Positions 27,363-36,166 of a stretch of 64,000 bases of DNA are shown in pieces. The position numbers and the translations under genes were made by a program. The stretch is from assembly GCA_947476925.1 (NCBI GenBank), contig CANJSF010000017.1, positions 21,796 to 85,795 on the forward strand, written 5' to 3'. The notes under the pieces are model-generated. The model saw only the letters and a program-made list of their open reading frames with translations, was not told where the DNA came from and made no database searches. The stretch comes from Rhodospirillaceae bacterium (GTDB taxonomy: Bacteria; Pseudomonadota; Alphaproteobacteria; Rhodospirillales; Rhodospirillaceae). Every line of letters begins with the position of its first letter. Positions within the stretch are counted from its first letter, which is position 1.

Positions 27363-28310
27363 ATGAAAATCTTTGTCACAGGTGCTTGCGGATACAAAGG
27401 CACGGTATTGGTGCCCAAACTGCTGGCGGCGGGCCACACCGTTACGGCGTTCGACATCATGTGGTTTGGCAACTTTCTCAAACCCCACGCCAACCTGACC
27501 GTGGTTCAAGGTGATGTCCGCAATGCAGACCAAATTGATCTGCGCGGCTATGACGGCGTGGTTCATTTGTCGTCGGTGGCCAACGATCCCTGCAGCGACC
27601 TTGATCCTCTGCTGACCTGGGAAATTTCATGCCTGGCGACAATGCGCCTTGCTGATCGTGCCATGCGCGATGGCGTGCGGCATTTTATCTATGCCAGTTC
27701 GGGCAGCGTTTATGGCCTTAAAGACGAGCCCAATGTCACCGAGGACTTAGAACTCGTTCCGTTATCGGAATACAACAAGACTAAAATGGTCGGCGAACGT
27801 GTGCTGTTGTCATACATGGATCGCATGACCGTGCAGATTATCCGCCCGGCCACTGTTTGCGGGCTTTCCCCGCGTATGCGGCTAGATGTGGCCGTAAATC
27901 TGCTTACGATGCAGGCGTTGTCTCGCGGCGAGATCACAGTGCTGGGGGGTGAGCAAACCCGACCCAACATTCATATGGACGATATCACTGATCTTTATGT
28001 TTTCTTGTTAGACCGCCCCGACGTGACGGGTGTGTACAACGCGGGCTTTGAGAATATCTCGATCCGTCAAATAGCCGAGATGGCGACCAAGCATGCTGAT
28101 GCCAAAATTGTCATCAAGCCTTCTAACGATCCACGGTCGTACCGCGTGAACTCAGACAAACTTTTGGCGACGGGCTTCCGGCCGAAAAAGACCGTCGAAG
28201 ACGCCATCAGAGAAATTTGTGCAGCGTATCGCGCCGGCCAACTCATCGATGAGGACCGCGCCTATAATTTGCGTTGGATGCAGCAAACCGTTCTTAACAA
28301 GGCCGCATAA
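27363..28310 (+). CDS. NAD-dependent sugar epimerase/dehydratase (extended SDR)
   Basis: 315 aa. Extended SDR with the cofactor loop VTGACGYKGTVL at residues 5-16, VVQGDVRN, the Ser of YASSGSVYG and the catalytic Y-N-K-T-K. Substrate-binding half has RPATVCGLSPRMRLD and a hexose-nucleotide-type C-terminus (RSYRVNSDKLLATGFRP). Starts 3 bases after the nucleotidyltransferase gene. Likely acts on the NDP-sugar made by the upstream enzymes; epimerase versus dehydratase cannot be told from motifs alone. Confidence 0.88.
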   Translation: MKIFVTGACGYKGTVLVPKLLAAGHTVTAFDIMWFGNFLKPHANLTVVQGDVRNADQIDLRGYDGVVHLSSVANDPCSDLDPLLTWEISCLATMRLADRAMRDGVRHFIYASSGSVYGLKDEPNVTEDLELVPLSEYNKTKMVGERVLLSYMDRMTVQIIRPATVCGLSPRMRLDVAVNLLTMQALSRGEITVLGGEQTRPNIHMDDITDLYVFLLDRPDVTGVYNAGFENISIRQIAEMATKHADAKIVIKPSNDPRSYRVNSDKLLATGFRPKKTVEDAIREICAAYRAGQLIDEDRAYNLRWMQQTVLNKAA

Positions 28311-28325
28311 GGTAACGCAGCGGCT

Positions 28326-29321
28326 ATGACCCGCCGTCTCGTACTTGCCAGTAATTCATTTGCCGGTTCAGCGTACGTCGCCCATGCGCTGAAACAGGGT
28401 TGCGAAGTCGTCGGCGTCAGTCGTTCGAACGAACCGTCGCCTTTATTTCTGCCATATCGGCATTTGCCGTCATCAGATCAGGCGCGGTTTCGTTTTGAGC
28501 AGGCCGACCTTAACCACAATCTGGATAATATTTTCAAGCTGATCGATGAATTTCGTCCCGAGGTGATTGTCGATTTTGCTGGGCAGGGCATGGTGGCCGA
28601 AAGCTGGGCCGCGCCCGAGCAATGGTATCAAACCAATGTCGTCGCTAAAGCCCGGCTGCATAGTTTTCTACGCCACAAGGATTGGCTCAGTCATTATATC
28701 CGCATTTCAACGCCCGAGGTTTACGGCAGTTCCGATCATCTGATTTCCGAAGACCAAACCTATAAGCCCAGCACGCCTTATGCGGTGTCGCATACCGCAA
28801 CCGACATGAGCCTGAAGGCCTTCCACAACAGCCTCAAGTTCCCCGTGATGATTGGCAGGTTCTCGAATTTTTTTGGCGAGCATCAGCAGCTCTACCGAAT
28901 TGTCCCAAAGACCATCTTATGTGTGCTGACGGGCCAAAAGTTGCCGCTGCACGGTGGCGGCACTTCGGTACGCGCCTTTATCCATGCTTCAGACGTGGCG
29001 ACCGGGATCGAGGCCATGATCGCGCGCGGGACGATGGGCGAGGTGTATCATTTCTCCACCGACCAGTTCCTTTCAATCCGCAATGTGGTTGAGATGATTT
29101 GTGCTAAACTAGGTGTAGCTTTTGAAACGGCGGTCGAAGTCTCGCCCGAGCGCTTGGGCAAGGATCAGGCATATCTGATGGCCACAACCAAAGCACGTTC
29201 GGAGTTGGGGTGGTCTGAAAAGCTGTCGTTCGAAGCGGGGTTGGAGCGCACGATTGAATGGGTTAAAGCAAACCTATCTGAATTGCGCGCACTTCCCTGG
29301 ACCTATCAGCACAAGGCCTAG
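28326..29321 (+). CDS. NAD-dependent epimerase/dehydratase-like protein with altered catalytic Lys
   Basis: 331 aa, extended SDR of the dTDP-glucose/GDP-mannose 4,6-dehydratase type (STPEVYGSSDHLISEDQTY, IGRFSNFFGEHQQLYRIVPK, SVRAFIHASDVATGIEAM). Two active-site departures are visible. The N-terminal glycine loop reads LASNSFAGSAYV instead of T-G-x-x-G-x-x-G. The catalytic Y-x-x-x-K reads Tyr152-A-V-S-His156. Either this is a subfamily with different chemistry or the protein is a non-catalytic partner. It starts 15 bases after the preceding epimerase gene and ends 11 bases before an aminotransferase gene. Confidence 0.85.
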   Translation: MTRRLVLASNSFAGSAYVAHALKQGCEVVGVSRSNEPSPLFLPYRHLPSSDQARFRFEQADLNHNLDNIFKLIDEFRPEVIVDFAGQGMVAESWAAPEQWYQTNVVAKARLHSFLRHKDWLSHYIRISTPEVYGSSDHLISEDQTYKPSTPYAVSHTATDMSLKAFHNSLKFPVMIGRFSNFFGEHQQLYRIVPKTILCVLTGQKLPLHGGGTSVRAFIHASDVATGIEAMIARGTMGEVYHFSTDQFLSIRNVVEMICAKLGVAFETAVEVSPERLGKDQAYLMATTKARSELGWSEKLSFEAGLERTIEWVKANLSELRALPWTYQHKA

Positions 29322-29332
29322 ACTTTTCACCC

Positions 29333-30487
29333 ATGGCAAAAAACTTTCTCCCCGATCAGTACGAACGCACCCAAGTTTTGGGAATCAATCATAACTATCT
29401 GCACGATCAATTTGCCGATGTTGATGCGATATTGGGCAAAGTGCGCGAGGTCGTTGTTCAGGGCGACTTTACGCTTGGCCGTGCGGTTGATCGGCTGGAA
29501 CAGCGTTACGCCGCGATGCTGGGCGCGCGGTTTGCGGTTGGCCTGAACAGCGGCACCGATGCCTTGCGTTTGGGGCTAATTGCCGCAGGCGTAAAGCCCG
29601 GCGATGAAGTGATCACCACGACCTACACGTTCTATGCCACCATCGGCGCCATCGTTACGGTTGGCGCGCGACCCGTGTTTGTCGATGTGGGCGACGACTA
29701 CAACATTGACCCAGCTAAAATTGAAGCTGCGATTACGCCTAAGACAAAGGCCATTCTGCCGGTGCATTGGTCGGGGCGCCCCTGCTTGATGGATGAGATC
29801 GGAAGAATAGCTGCCAAGCATGGCTTGAAAGTGATCGAAGACGCTTGCCACGCCGTGCAAGCCACGTTTGACGGCCGGTTTGCCGGCACTTTGGGGGATG
29901 TGGGCTGCTTTAGCTTTCACCCTCTCAAAAATCTCAACGTCTGGGGGGACGGCGGCATTCTGGTCACCAACGACGAAGCCATCGCCAACCATGTGCGCCT
30001 AATCCGTAACCATGGTTTGATCGATCGTGATCATTGCGAAATTTTCTCATTTAATTCGCGGCTTGATACCGTTCAGGCCGTCGTGGCCGATCACTTGTTA
30101 GACAAGCTCGACCACATCACGGCGACGCGCATTAGAAATGCGACAGCTCTCGACCAAGGTCTTGCGGGCATTCAGGGCGTGAGGCCGCCGACGCGGAACG
30201 CGCGCCTGAAGGAAGTCTTTCACCTGTACTGCATCGAGTGCGAGCGCCGTGATGAATTGCAGGCGTTCCTGATCGGTAAGGGGATCGATGCAAAAGTCCA
30301 TTATCCCATCCCCATGCACCTACAACCCGCCGCGCGGGACTGGGGCTACAAAGTAGGTGACTTCCCGCGCGCCGAGAGGCTATGTGCCAGCGAACTATCG
30401 CTCCCAGTCCACGAGTTTATCCGGCCCGACCAGACCGCAGAAATGGTGGCGCGTATTGGCGAGTTCTATGGCTCGGCAAGGGTCTAA
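29333..30487 (+). CDS. DegT/DnrJ/EryC1-family PLP aminotransferase
   Basis: 384 aa. Sugar aminotransferase fold (aspartate aminotransferase superfamily) that usually moves an amino group from glutamate to a keto-sugar nucleotide. Motifs: NSGTDALRLGL (phosphate cup), PVHWSGRPCLMDEI, VIEDACHAVQAT, and the PLP-binding Lys199 in FSFHPLKNLNVWGDGG. The C-terminus shows KVHYPIPMHLQ, typical of substrate binding. It may act on the keto sugar produced by the two upstream SDRs. A second family member is at 32662. Confidence 0.93.
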   Translation: MAKNFLPDQYERTQVLGINHNYLHDQFADVDAILGKVREVVVQGDFTLGRAVDRLEQRYAAMLGARFAVGLNSGTDALRLGLIAAGVKPGDEVITTTYTFYATIGAIVTVGARPVFVDVGDDYNIDPAKIEAAITPKTKAILPVHWSGRPCLMDEIGRIAAKHGLKVIEDACHAVQATFDGRFAGTLGDVGCFSFHPLKNLNVWGDGGILVTNDEAIANHVRLIRNHGLIDRDHCEIFSFNSRLDTVQAVVADHLLDKLDHITATRIRNATALDQGLAGIQGVRPPTRNARLKEVFHLYCIECERRDELQAFLIGKGIDAKVHYPIPMHLQPAARDWGYKVGDFPRAERLCASELSLPVHEFIRPDQTAEMVARIGEFYGSARV

Positions 30488-30509
30488 CTAAAAGGTTTCT
30501 AATTCGGTT

Positions 30510-31385
30510 ATGGCCCCACCTGTGATCTTAATTGGTAGCGCTGGCGCCCTGGGCCAAGAGCTTTCCAGCCAGTTTCAGGCGGCAGGCGTACCCGTGTATG
30601 GTCTGAGCCGCTCAAACTTCGATATTGGGCTCAGCCTGCCTAGATTGGTCGAGTTGTTTCAAAAAATGGGGGCCCGTGCGGTAGTCAATTGTCTGGCTAT
30701 GACCGGCTTAGACAAATGCTTTCGCGAGCAACCCCAAGCATTTGAAGCCAATGGCCTCTTTCCAAACAAGCTGGCGATGGCCTGTAAAATTCTTAATCTC
30801 GCGGTCATTCAGATCAGCACAGAGAACGTTTTCTCTTGCAATATCAATGAACTGACATATAGAGAGGACGATAAGACCCTGCCAACGACAGTTTATGGTT
30901 TCAGCAAGCTGCTGGGCGAGGCCCATGGAATGCGTGATAGCGCGCCATTTTATGTCATTCGCTTCCCGCTGCTTTATGGGCCCACTCACCGAAGGCAGAT
31001 TGTGGCAAGAATGATCAAAGAGGTACTGCGCGGAAACGAGGTGAGTGTCGCGTCGGATGTATACTCAACGCCCGTGTATACCCCAGATGCCGCTTCGTTT
31101 ATCGTGAACGGTGTGATTGGCGAGACAAAATTTGCCGCGCTCACTCATTTGACTTCAGGCCACAGAATTTCGCTACACGACTTGATCTGCATCATAGCCA
31201 AGGGCATTGACGCAAAGGGAAAAATCCAACCGACGCTGAGTTCGCGTTTTCCATCGCTGGAAACCAAGCCTCTTCATGGCGGCCTGCAATCGGATGTCGC
31301 CGATTGCCTTCCGTGGGAAGGGGCGGTCACTCGATATGTGGATTGGATTAAGACGAATCAAAAGGTGATAATCGATGAAAACTAG
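30510..31385 (+). CDS. RmlD-like sugar-nucleotide reductase (extended SDR)
   Basis: 291 aa. Cofactor loop ILIGSAGALGQELSSQFQ, catalytic Y-G-F-S-K near residue 129, then GEAHGMRDSAPFYVIRFPLLYGP, the arrangement seen in dTDP-4-dehydrorhamnose reductases. Two short loops differ from RmlD (IQISTENVFSCN in place of xSTDYVFDG), so the substrate may differ. Its last 11 bases overlap the start of the dioxygenase gene at 31375, suggesting coupling. Confidence 0.85.
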   Translation: MAPPVILIGSAGALGQELSSQFQAAGVPVYGLSRSNFDIGLSLPRLVELFQKMGARAVVNCLAMTGLDKCFREQPQAFEANGLFPNKLAMACKILNLAVIQISTENVFSCNINELTYREDDKTLPTTVYGFSKLLGEAHGMRDSAPFYVIRFPLLYGPTHRRQIVARMIKEVLRGNEVSVASDVYSTPVYTPDAASFIVNGVIGETKFAALTHLTSGHRISLHDLICIIAKGIDAKGKIQPTLSSRFPSLETKPLHGGLQSDVADCLPWEGAVTRYVDWIKTNQKVIIDEN

Positions 31386-32166
31386 TCAACAGTTAGAACG
31401 TGATGGAGTTGTTCTGCTAAAGGGTTGTATGCCCGATGAGGCGCTGAAGGATGTCCGCCCGCAGTATGATCATCTTGATCAATCACTCACTCGCACCGAG
31501 ATTTCAAAAGATCAGCCACTGATCGTGTTTTGGCGGCACGTTATTGGCTCACAGAAACGCATCGGGCACTTTAGCGAATTCCCAGCACTGTGGAATTTGA
31601 TCACGGAATATATTGTGCCGAAGTTACGGGCCGTTTTTCCTGAGCGAACGCAGCGCCTTCAACTGCTTGAAACAATCATTTTCAATAAACCAGCCGAGAT
31701 TAGTAATACGCTGAACTGGCACCAGGATGTCGCCTATTTCCCCTTAAAGCCTAACAATCAGTTGGCGGTTTGGATTCCATTCGAAATGGTCACTGCCGAA
31801 CGCGGTGCGATGGTTTATGCGCTTGGGAGCCATAAGTTTGGCATTCGCGGCTCGACGGATTTACACACACGTAAAGTTTTTGATGGCGAAGATAGAGAAG
31901 TGATTCCCGATGATCCACGTACGATTGGTCTTGATGTGCAATGCATGGAAATGTCACCCAACGACATGCTCGTGCACGATGGTTATACTTGGCATTACTC
32001 AGGCCCCAACGTCATAAAGGGCTATACACGCCGTGGCCTTTCGGTGCGCTTTATCACCGAAGAAGCCAAGTTCGACCCGCGCCCAGGGCAGGGAGCTGCG
32101 TTTACCAAGCAGATTGCAATTTCGCCTGGCGATGTCGTGCAAGGCGCGCCGTTTCCATTACTCTAG
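31375..32166 (+). CDS. PhyH-type Fe(II)/2-oxoglutarate dioxygenase (first of three)
   Basis: 263 aa. Phytanoyl-CoA dioxygenase fold. The iron triad is visible: H-x-D as His116-Gln-Asp118 in NWHQDVAYF, and a distal His (His207 in YTWHYSGPN). The Arg pair at 219-220 (YTRRGLSVRF) is placed to bind 2-oxoglutarate. Such enzymes hydroxylate or otherwise oxidise small molecules; in sugar or lipid clusters they modify the product. ATG start lies inside the end of the RmlD-like gene. The Nudix gene follows 2 bases after the stop. Confidence 0.88.
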   Translation: MKTSQQLERDGVVLLKGCMPDEALKDVRPQYDHLDQSLTRTEISKDQPLIVFWRHVIGSQKRIGHFSEFPALWNLITEYIVPKLRAVFPERTQRLQLLETIIFNKPAEISNTLNWHQDVAYFPLKPNNQLAVWIPFEMVTAERGAMVYALGSHKFGIRGSTDLHTRKVFDGEDREVIPDDPRTIGLDVQCMEMSPNDMLVHDGYTWHYSGPNVIKGYTRRGLSVRFITEEAKFDPRPGQGAAFTKQIAISPGDVVQGAPFPLL

Positions 32167-32168
32167 TC

Positions 32169-32624
32169 ATGCAACCGGCCCTCAGGTCTGTCGGAGGTCT
32201 CATTTTTGACCAAAAGGGCCGCGTATTACTGCAAAAACGCGACCAGAAAACCTCCATTTACTTCCCTGGCTTGTGGGGGGTGTTTGGCGGGTCGTGCGAA
32301 GGCGAAGAGCGTGCCGTCCAGGCCATCGTTCGTGAGGTCCGCGAGGAGCTTTCGGTCGATATTCCCGAGCCTTCCTTGTTCTTGGAATGGGATATTCAGT
32401 GCACAGATTTAGGGGTTGAGCCCCGCAAGCGCTACTTTTTCGGCATTGCATTTAACGGGGCGATGGTTGAAAGCATCCAACTACACGAGGGTGCAGGATA
32501 TCGTTTTTTTGTTGTTAATGAACTTCCGGCAGTACATGAGATTGTCCCGTTCGACTTGGCGGCCCTGGTCATGTTTTGCCATGCCCGATTGCTGGGGTCG
32601 CAAATCAGGCCGCGGCCTTTTTGA
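32169..32624 (+). CDS. Nudix hydrolase
   Basis: 151 aa from the ATG at 32169 (MQPALRSVGGLIFDQKG). The Nudix box at residues about 41-63 reads GSCEGEERAVQAIVREVREE, with the R-E-x-x-E-E core intact and the first Gly present. It would hydrolyse a nucleoside diphosphate linked to another group. In this setting an NDP-sugar, or a damaged nucleotide, is a reasonable substrate. The frame is open further upstream inside the dioxygenase gene, but that extension has no Nudix-like sequence. Confidence 0.88.
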   Translation: MQPALRSVGGLIFDQKGRVLLQKRDQKTSIYFPGLWGVFGGSCEGEERAVQAIVREVREELSVDIPEPSLFLEWDIQCTDLGVEPRKRYFFGIAFNGAMVESIQLHEGAGYRFFVVNELPAVHEIVPFDLAALVMFCHARLLGSQIRPRPF

Positions 32625-32661
32625 GCCAGGCGCGGGGTAAATGTGTGTGGAGCGCTATTAA

Positions 32662-33777
32662 GTGACGGCTGCAACTAAAGTTCCTTTCGTTGATTTGGGC
32701 AGGCAGTACGCCAGCCTGCGCGACGAAGTATTGCAGACTATCGATGCCGTACTGAAAAGCGGCCAATACATTTTGGGCCCCGAGCTGGATGCATTTGAGC
32801 GCGAAGCGGCTGAATTTTGCGGCGTGAAGCATGCCATCGGTGTAGCAAATGGCAGCGACTCCTTGTGGCTCTCTATGAAGTGCCTGGGGATCGGCCCTGG
32901 CGATGAAGTGATCACCGCCCCCAATTCGTTCATTGCCTCAGCCTGGGCGACGGCAGCGGTTGGTGCGACGCCAACATTCTCTGACATCGACGATACGCTG
33001 AACCTTGATCCGGCCAAGTTAGAGCAAGCCATTACGCCGCGCACCAAGGCGATTATGCCGGTGCACCTGACTGGGCGGATTGCGAATATGGAAGCGATCA
33101 TGGAGATCGCCCAGCGTCGCAAGCTGCATGTCATCGAGGATGCGGCTCAAGCGATCGGCGCCACGCGTCACGGACGAAAAGCCGGCACTTTTGGCGTTGT
33201 CGGCAGCTTTAGCTTGCACCCACTCAAAAACCTGGCCGCCTTTGGCGACGGTGGTCTGGTCAGTACCAACGATGACGGCATCGCTCAACAATTACGGTTG
33301 TTGCGAAACCATGGCCTCAAAACGCGCGATGAAAGTGTGATCTGGGGTTACAACTCGCGGCTTGATAGCGTTCAAGCCGCAGTCTTGCGAATCAAGCTGC
33401 GGCATCTCGCGCAGTGGAATAAAACCAATCGCAATTTGGCCGAGCGCTACCATCAAGCGCTAGCAAAGCATGTCAAGGTTCCGGTCTCAGGGGCTGGTGA
33501 AGAACAGATTTACCACCGCTATGTCATTCAAACAGATCGTCGCGATGCCCTGCATGCCTATCTGGCTGCGCGCGGTATCGATTCCAAAATCAATTACCCC
33601 ACCCCGATTCACTTGCAAGAAGTGGCATCACAATTGGGCTATCGTCAGGGCTCATTCCCGGTTGCGGAAAAACTCGCAGGCATGATCTTAAGTCTGCCGC
33701 TTTATCCGGAATTTACGCTTGCCGAGCAGGATATGGTCATTGCAGGCATCACCGATTTCTTTTCAGGCCGCCCATGA
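32662..33777 (+). CDS. DegT/DnrJ/EryC1-family PLP aminotransferase (second)
   Basis: 371 aa with a GTG start at 32662. PLP Lys189 in FSLHPLKNLAAFGDGG, ANGSDSLWLSMK, PVHLTGRIANMEAI, VIEDAAQAIGATRHGR. It is clearly a paralogue of the 29333 protein but diverged along its length, so the two enzymes probably act on different keto-sugar intermediates, or one acts at a different carbon. It overlaps the E1 alpha gene by ATGA. Confidence 0.93.
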   Translation: MTAATKVPFVDLGRQYASLRDEVLQTIDAVLKSGQYILGPELDAFEREAAEFCGVKHAIGVANGSDSLWLSMKCLGIGPGDEVITAPNSFIASAWATAAVGATPTFSDIDDTLNLDPAKLEQAITPRTKAIMPVHLTGRIANMEAIMEIAQRRKLHVIEDAAQAIGATRHGRKAGTFGVVGSFSLHPLKNLAAFGDGGLVSTNDDGIAQQLRLLRNHGLKTRDESVIWGYNSRLDSVQAAVLRIKLRHLAQWNKTNRNLAERYHQALAKHVKVPVSGAGEEQIYHRYVIQTDRRDALHAYLAARGIDSKINYPTPIHLQEVASQLGYRQGSFPVAEKLAGMILSLPLYPEFTLAEQDMVIAGITDFFSGRP

Positions 33778-34751
33778 CCGCCGGCAGGCCGAACGACCCT
33801 TCGCTCAAGTTACTCTATGATATGCTGCGCATTCGTATGGTCGAAGAGGCCATTGCGCGCGAATATCCAAAAGGCGAGATGCGATGCCCGGTTCACCTAT
33901 CGATTGGGCAAGAGGGAGCGGCCGTTGGCATTGCTTCTGCTCTTGAAACGACGGACCTCGCCGTGAGCACCCACCGAGCGCATGCGCATTATCTGGCCAA
34001 AGGGGGCGATCTCAAGCGCTTCCTGGCGGAACTTTTTGGCAAAGACGCAGGCTGTTCGCGCGGTCGTGGCGGCTCGATGCATTTGATCGACCTATCGGTC
34101 GGCTTTGAGGGCTCAACGGCTATTGTCGGCAGCACCTTGCCGGTGGGCGTGGGACTGGCGATGGGGTCCAAAATCCGCGGCGAAAAAACCGTCACGTGCA
34201 TTTTCTTGGGCGACGGGGCGATAGAAGAGGGGGTATTTTACGAGTCAGCCAACTTCGCTGTTGTCCGCAATCTGCCGGTTCTTTTTGCGTGCGAAAATAA
34301 TTCATACTCTGTGTATTCACCTATCAATGTGCGCCAACCAAAGGGTCGCAAGATCCACGAGTTAGTGCGCGCGATCGGTTTAAAAACCTCCAGCCATGAT
34401 GGCAACGACGTCGGCGGGGTGACTGCCGTCACCCGCGCCGCCGTGGCCGAAATTCGCGCGGGAGGAGGACCGATGCTGTTGGAATTTGCCACTTACCGCT
34501 GGCTCGAGCATTGCGGCCCCTATCCAGACGACAATCTTGGCTACCGGCCCGAGGCCGAGGTGGCTGCCTGGAAAGCGCGCGATCCCATCGTTGTGGCATC
34601 CGCTCAGTTGGCCGACCACCCAGGCTTTTCAGCCGACGTGATGGCGCGTTGGAGATCCGAAATTGAGGCCGAGGTTGACGCCGCATTTGCGTTTGCGCGC
34701 GCTGCTGCTTGGCCTGCCCAAACCACCCGCGCGGATTTCGTCTATGCCTGA
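33774..34751 (+). CDS. Thiamine-dependent dehydrogenase E1 component, alpha subunit-like
   Basis: 325 aa. TPP-binding motif begins GDGAIEEGVF (residues 146-155) and ends at the NN pair (175-176, CENNSYSV). CPVHLSIGQEGAAVG and RGRGGSMHLID match 2-oxoacid dehydrogenase E1 alpha. No E2 lipoyl acyltransferase or E3 gene is nearby. In the avilamycin cluster a similar unlinked pair (AviB1/AviB2) is thought to add a two-carbon branch to a sugar. A comparable C-C bond-forming role is possible here. Overlaps the beta gene by 8 bases. Confidence 0.9.
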   Translation: MTAGRPNDPSLKLLYDMLRIRMVEEAIAREYPKGEMRCPVHLSIGQEGAAVGIASALETTDLAVSTHRAHAHYLAKGGDLKRFLAELFGKDAGCSRGRGGSMHLIDLSVGFEGSTAIVGSTLPVGVGLAMGSKIRGEKTVTCIFLGDGAIEEGVFYESANFAVVRNLPVLFACENNSYSVYSPINVRQPKGRKIHELVRAIGLKTSSHDGNDVGGVTAVTRAAVAEIRAGGGPMLLEFATYRWLEHCGPYPDDNLGYRPEAEVAAWKARDPIVVASAQLADHPGFSADVMARWRSEIEAEVDAAFAFARAAAWPAQTTRADFVYA

Positions 34752-35808
34752 TACGTCCGCCCCTCAACTGACCTTTGTTGATGCCGTGCGCGATGGCATT
34801 GATGTGGCCATGCAGCTTGACCCGCATATGGTTTGCTATGGCTTGGGTGCTGACGACCCCAAGCGAATTTTTGGTTCTATGTCGGGCCTAGCCGAAAAAT
34901 ACGGCAACACGCGAGTGTTTGACGCGCCGACCTCGGAAGCGGCCATGACTGGCATTGCCATCGGTGCGGCCTTGCGGGGCGTGCGTTCGGTGACGGTCCA
35001 TCAACGGCTCGATTTTTTCCTGCTGGCGATGGATCAGCTCATCAACAACGCAGCCAAATGGCATTTTATGTTTGGCGGACAACGTTCGGTTCCCATCGTC
35101 ATTCGCCTTATTCTTGGCCGTGGTTGGGGGCAGGGGCCGACCCATTCGCAAAGTTTGCACTCGTGGTTTGCACACGTTCCGGGGCTGAAAGTGGTGATGC
35201 CTACAAATGCTGCCGATGCCAAAGGGCTGCTGATGTCGGCGATTTTTGACCCTAATCCTGTGGTGTTTATGGAGCACCGCTGGCTGCACCAGGCTGTTTC
35301 GAATGTGCCGGTAGGTGATTACAGGGTGCCTTTGGGTCGGGCTCACGTGCTGCGCCAAGGCGGCGACATTACACTGACAGCAATGTCATTTTTAGTGCCC
35401 GAAGCTTTGCGAGCCGCCACCATGCTGGAAGGCCTTGGGATCAAGTGCGATGTCATTGATTTGTGCACGGTTCGCCCGTTGGATTGGGAAACGGTCTCAA
35501 AAAGCATCCTAAAAACCGGGCGTTTGCTGGCGCTTGATTCTGGCTGGCTAACCTGCTCAGTAGCCTCTGAGATAGTGGCTTTGGCCTGCGAACGCCATTT
35601 CCGCTCGTTGCGCTGCGCGCCGCGCCGGGCTGGCATGCCCGACCATCCGGAGCCGACGAGTTTCGAATTGACCAAGGGACTTCATCCGTCGGCGGAATCG
35701 ATCGCCAACGATGTTTGCGATATGCTCGAATTGCCTCAGCGGTTTGAGATTGCCGCAGGGTCTGGGCCGCATGATGTGCCCGGGGCTTGGTTCAAAGGGC
35801 CGTTTTAG
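34744..35808 (+). CDS. Thiamine-dependent dehydrogenase E1 component, beta subunit-like
   Basis: 354 aa from ATG 34744, inside the last 8 bases of the alpha gene. Seen: the catalytic-Glu region PTSEAAMTGIAIGAALRG, RLDFFLLAMDQLINNAAKW, GPTHSQSLHSWFAHVPGLKVV and the C-terminal transketolase domain (VIDLCTVRPLDWE). Together with alpha it makes a complete heterotetrameric TPP enzyme. The HSQS motif, which in E1 beta contacts substrate, is intact. As no E2/E3 is linked, the acyl acceptor is unknown; a keto-sugar is one possibility. Confidence 0.9.
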   Translation: MPDTSAPQLTFVDAVRDGIDVAMQLDPHMVCYGLGADDPKRIFGSMSGLAEKYGNTRVFDAPTSEAAMTGIAIGAALRGVRSVTVHQRLDFFLLAMDQLINNAAKWHFMFGGQRSVPIVIRLILGRGWGQGPTHSQSLHSWFAHVPGLKVVMPTNAADAKGLLMSAIFDPNPVVFMEHRWLHQAVSNVPVGDYRVPLGRAHVLRQGGDITLTAMSFLVPEALRAATMLEGLGIKCDVIDLCTVRPLDWETVSKSILKTGRLLALDSGWLTCSVASEIVALACERHFRSLRCAPRRAGMPDHPEPTSFELTKGLHPSAESIANDVCDMLELPQRFEIAAGSGPHDVPGAWFKGPF

Positions 35809-35833
35809 TGCTCGGGTGTTCTAACGATTTTGT

Positions 35834-36166
35834 ATGAGTAGATGTGCGATGCGATTTGAATACGAAAATCTAGTAAACCTTTTCGAGAACTCGCTGCTCA
35901 CCGAGTTGCGAGGGCATGGCTCGAGTGGCGATTTTCTGCGCAGTTGGGTACCCGACCCTGACGCTGTCAAATCGCTGATAAACATGGCTGATGCCGCCGA
36001 GTTGGAGAATGTTGCCTCATTCGAGGTCGAGATCTCGTCTCAAACATTACCCGCGACTGGAATAGAACAGTTGGCTGGGGCCTTGAAGGGGTCGTTTTCG
36101 GTAACGCCATCCAACGCCGGTCAGGGGCGCGTGGCCCTGAAATTTACCAACGAGAGCGCCCGATGA
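35834..36166 (+). CDS. Uncharacterised small protein upstream of the radical SAM gene
   Basis: 110 aa (an inner ATG at 35849, MRFEYENLVNLF, gives 105 aa and looks equally good). No known domain recognised and no Cys apart from one in the longer N-terminus. Soluble, with mixed helix-strand character (ENLVNLFENSLLTELRG; FEVEISSQTLP; GSFSVTPSNAGQGRVALKF). The stop overlaps the next gene by ATGA, so the two products are probably partners. Confidence 0.65.
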   Translation: MSRCAMRFEYENLVNLFENSLLTELRGHGSSGDFLRSWVPDPDAVKSLINMADAAELENVASFEVEISSQTLPATGIEQLAGALKGSFSVTPSNAGQGRVALKFTNESAR

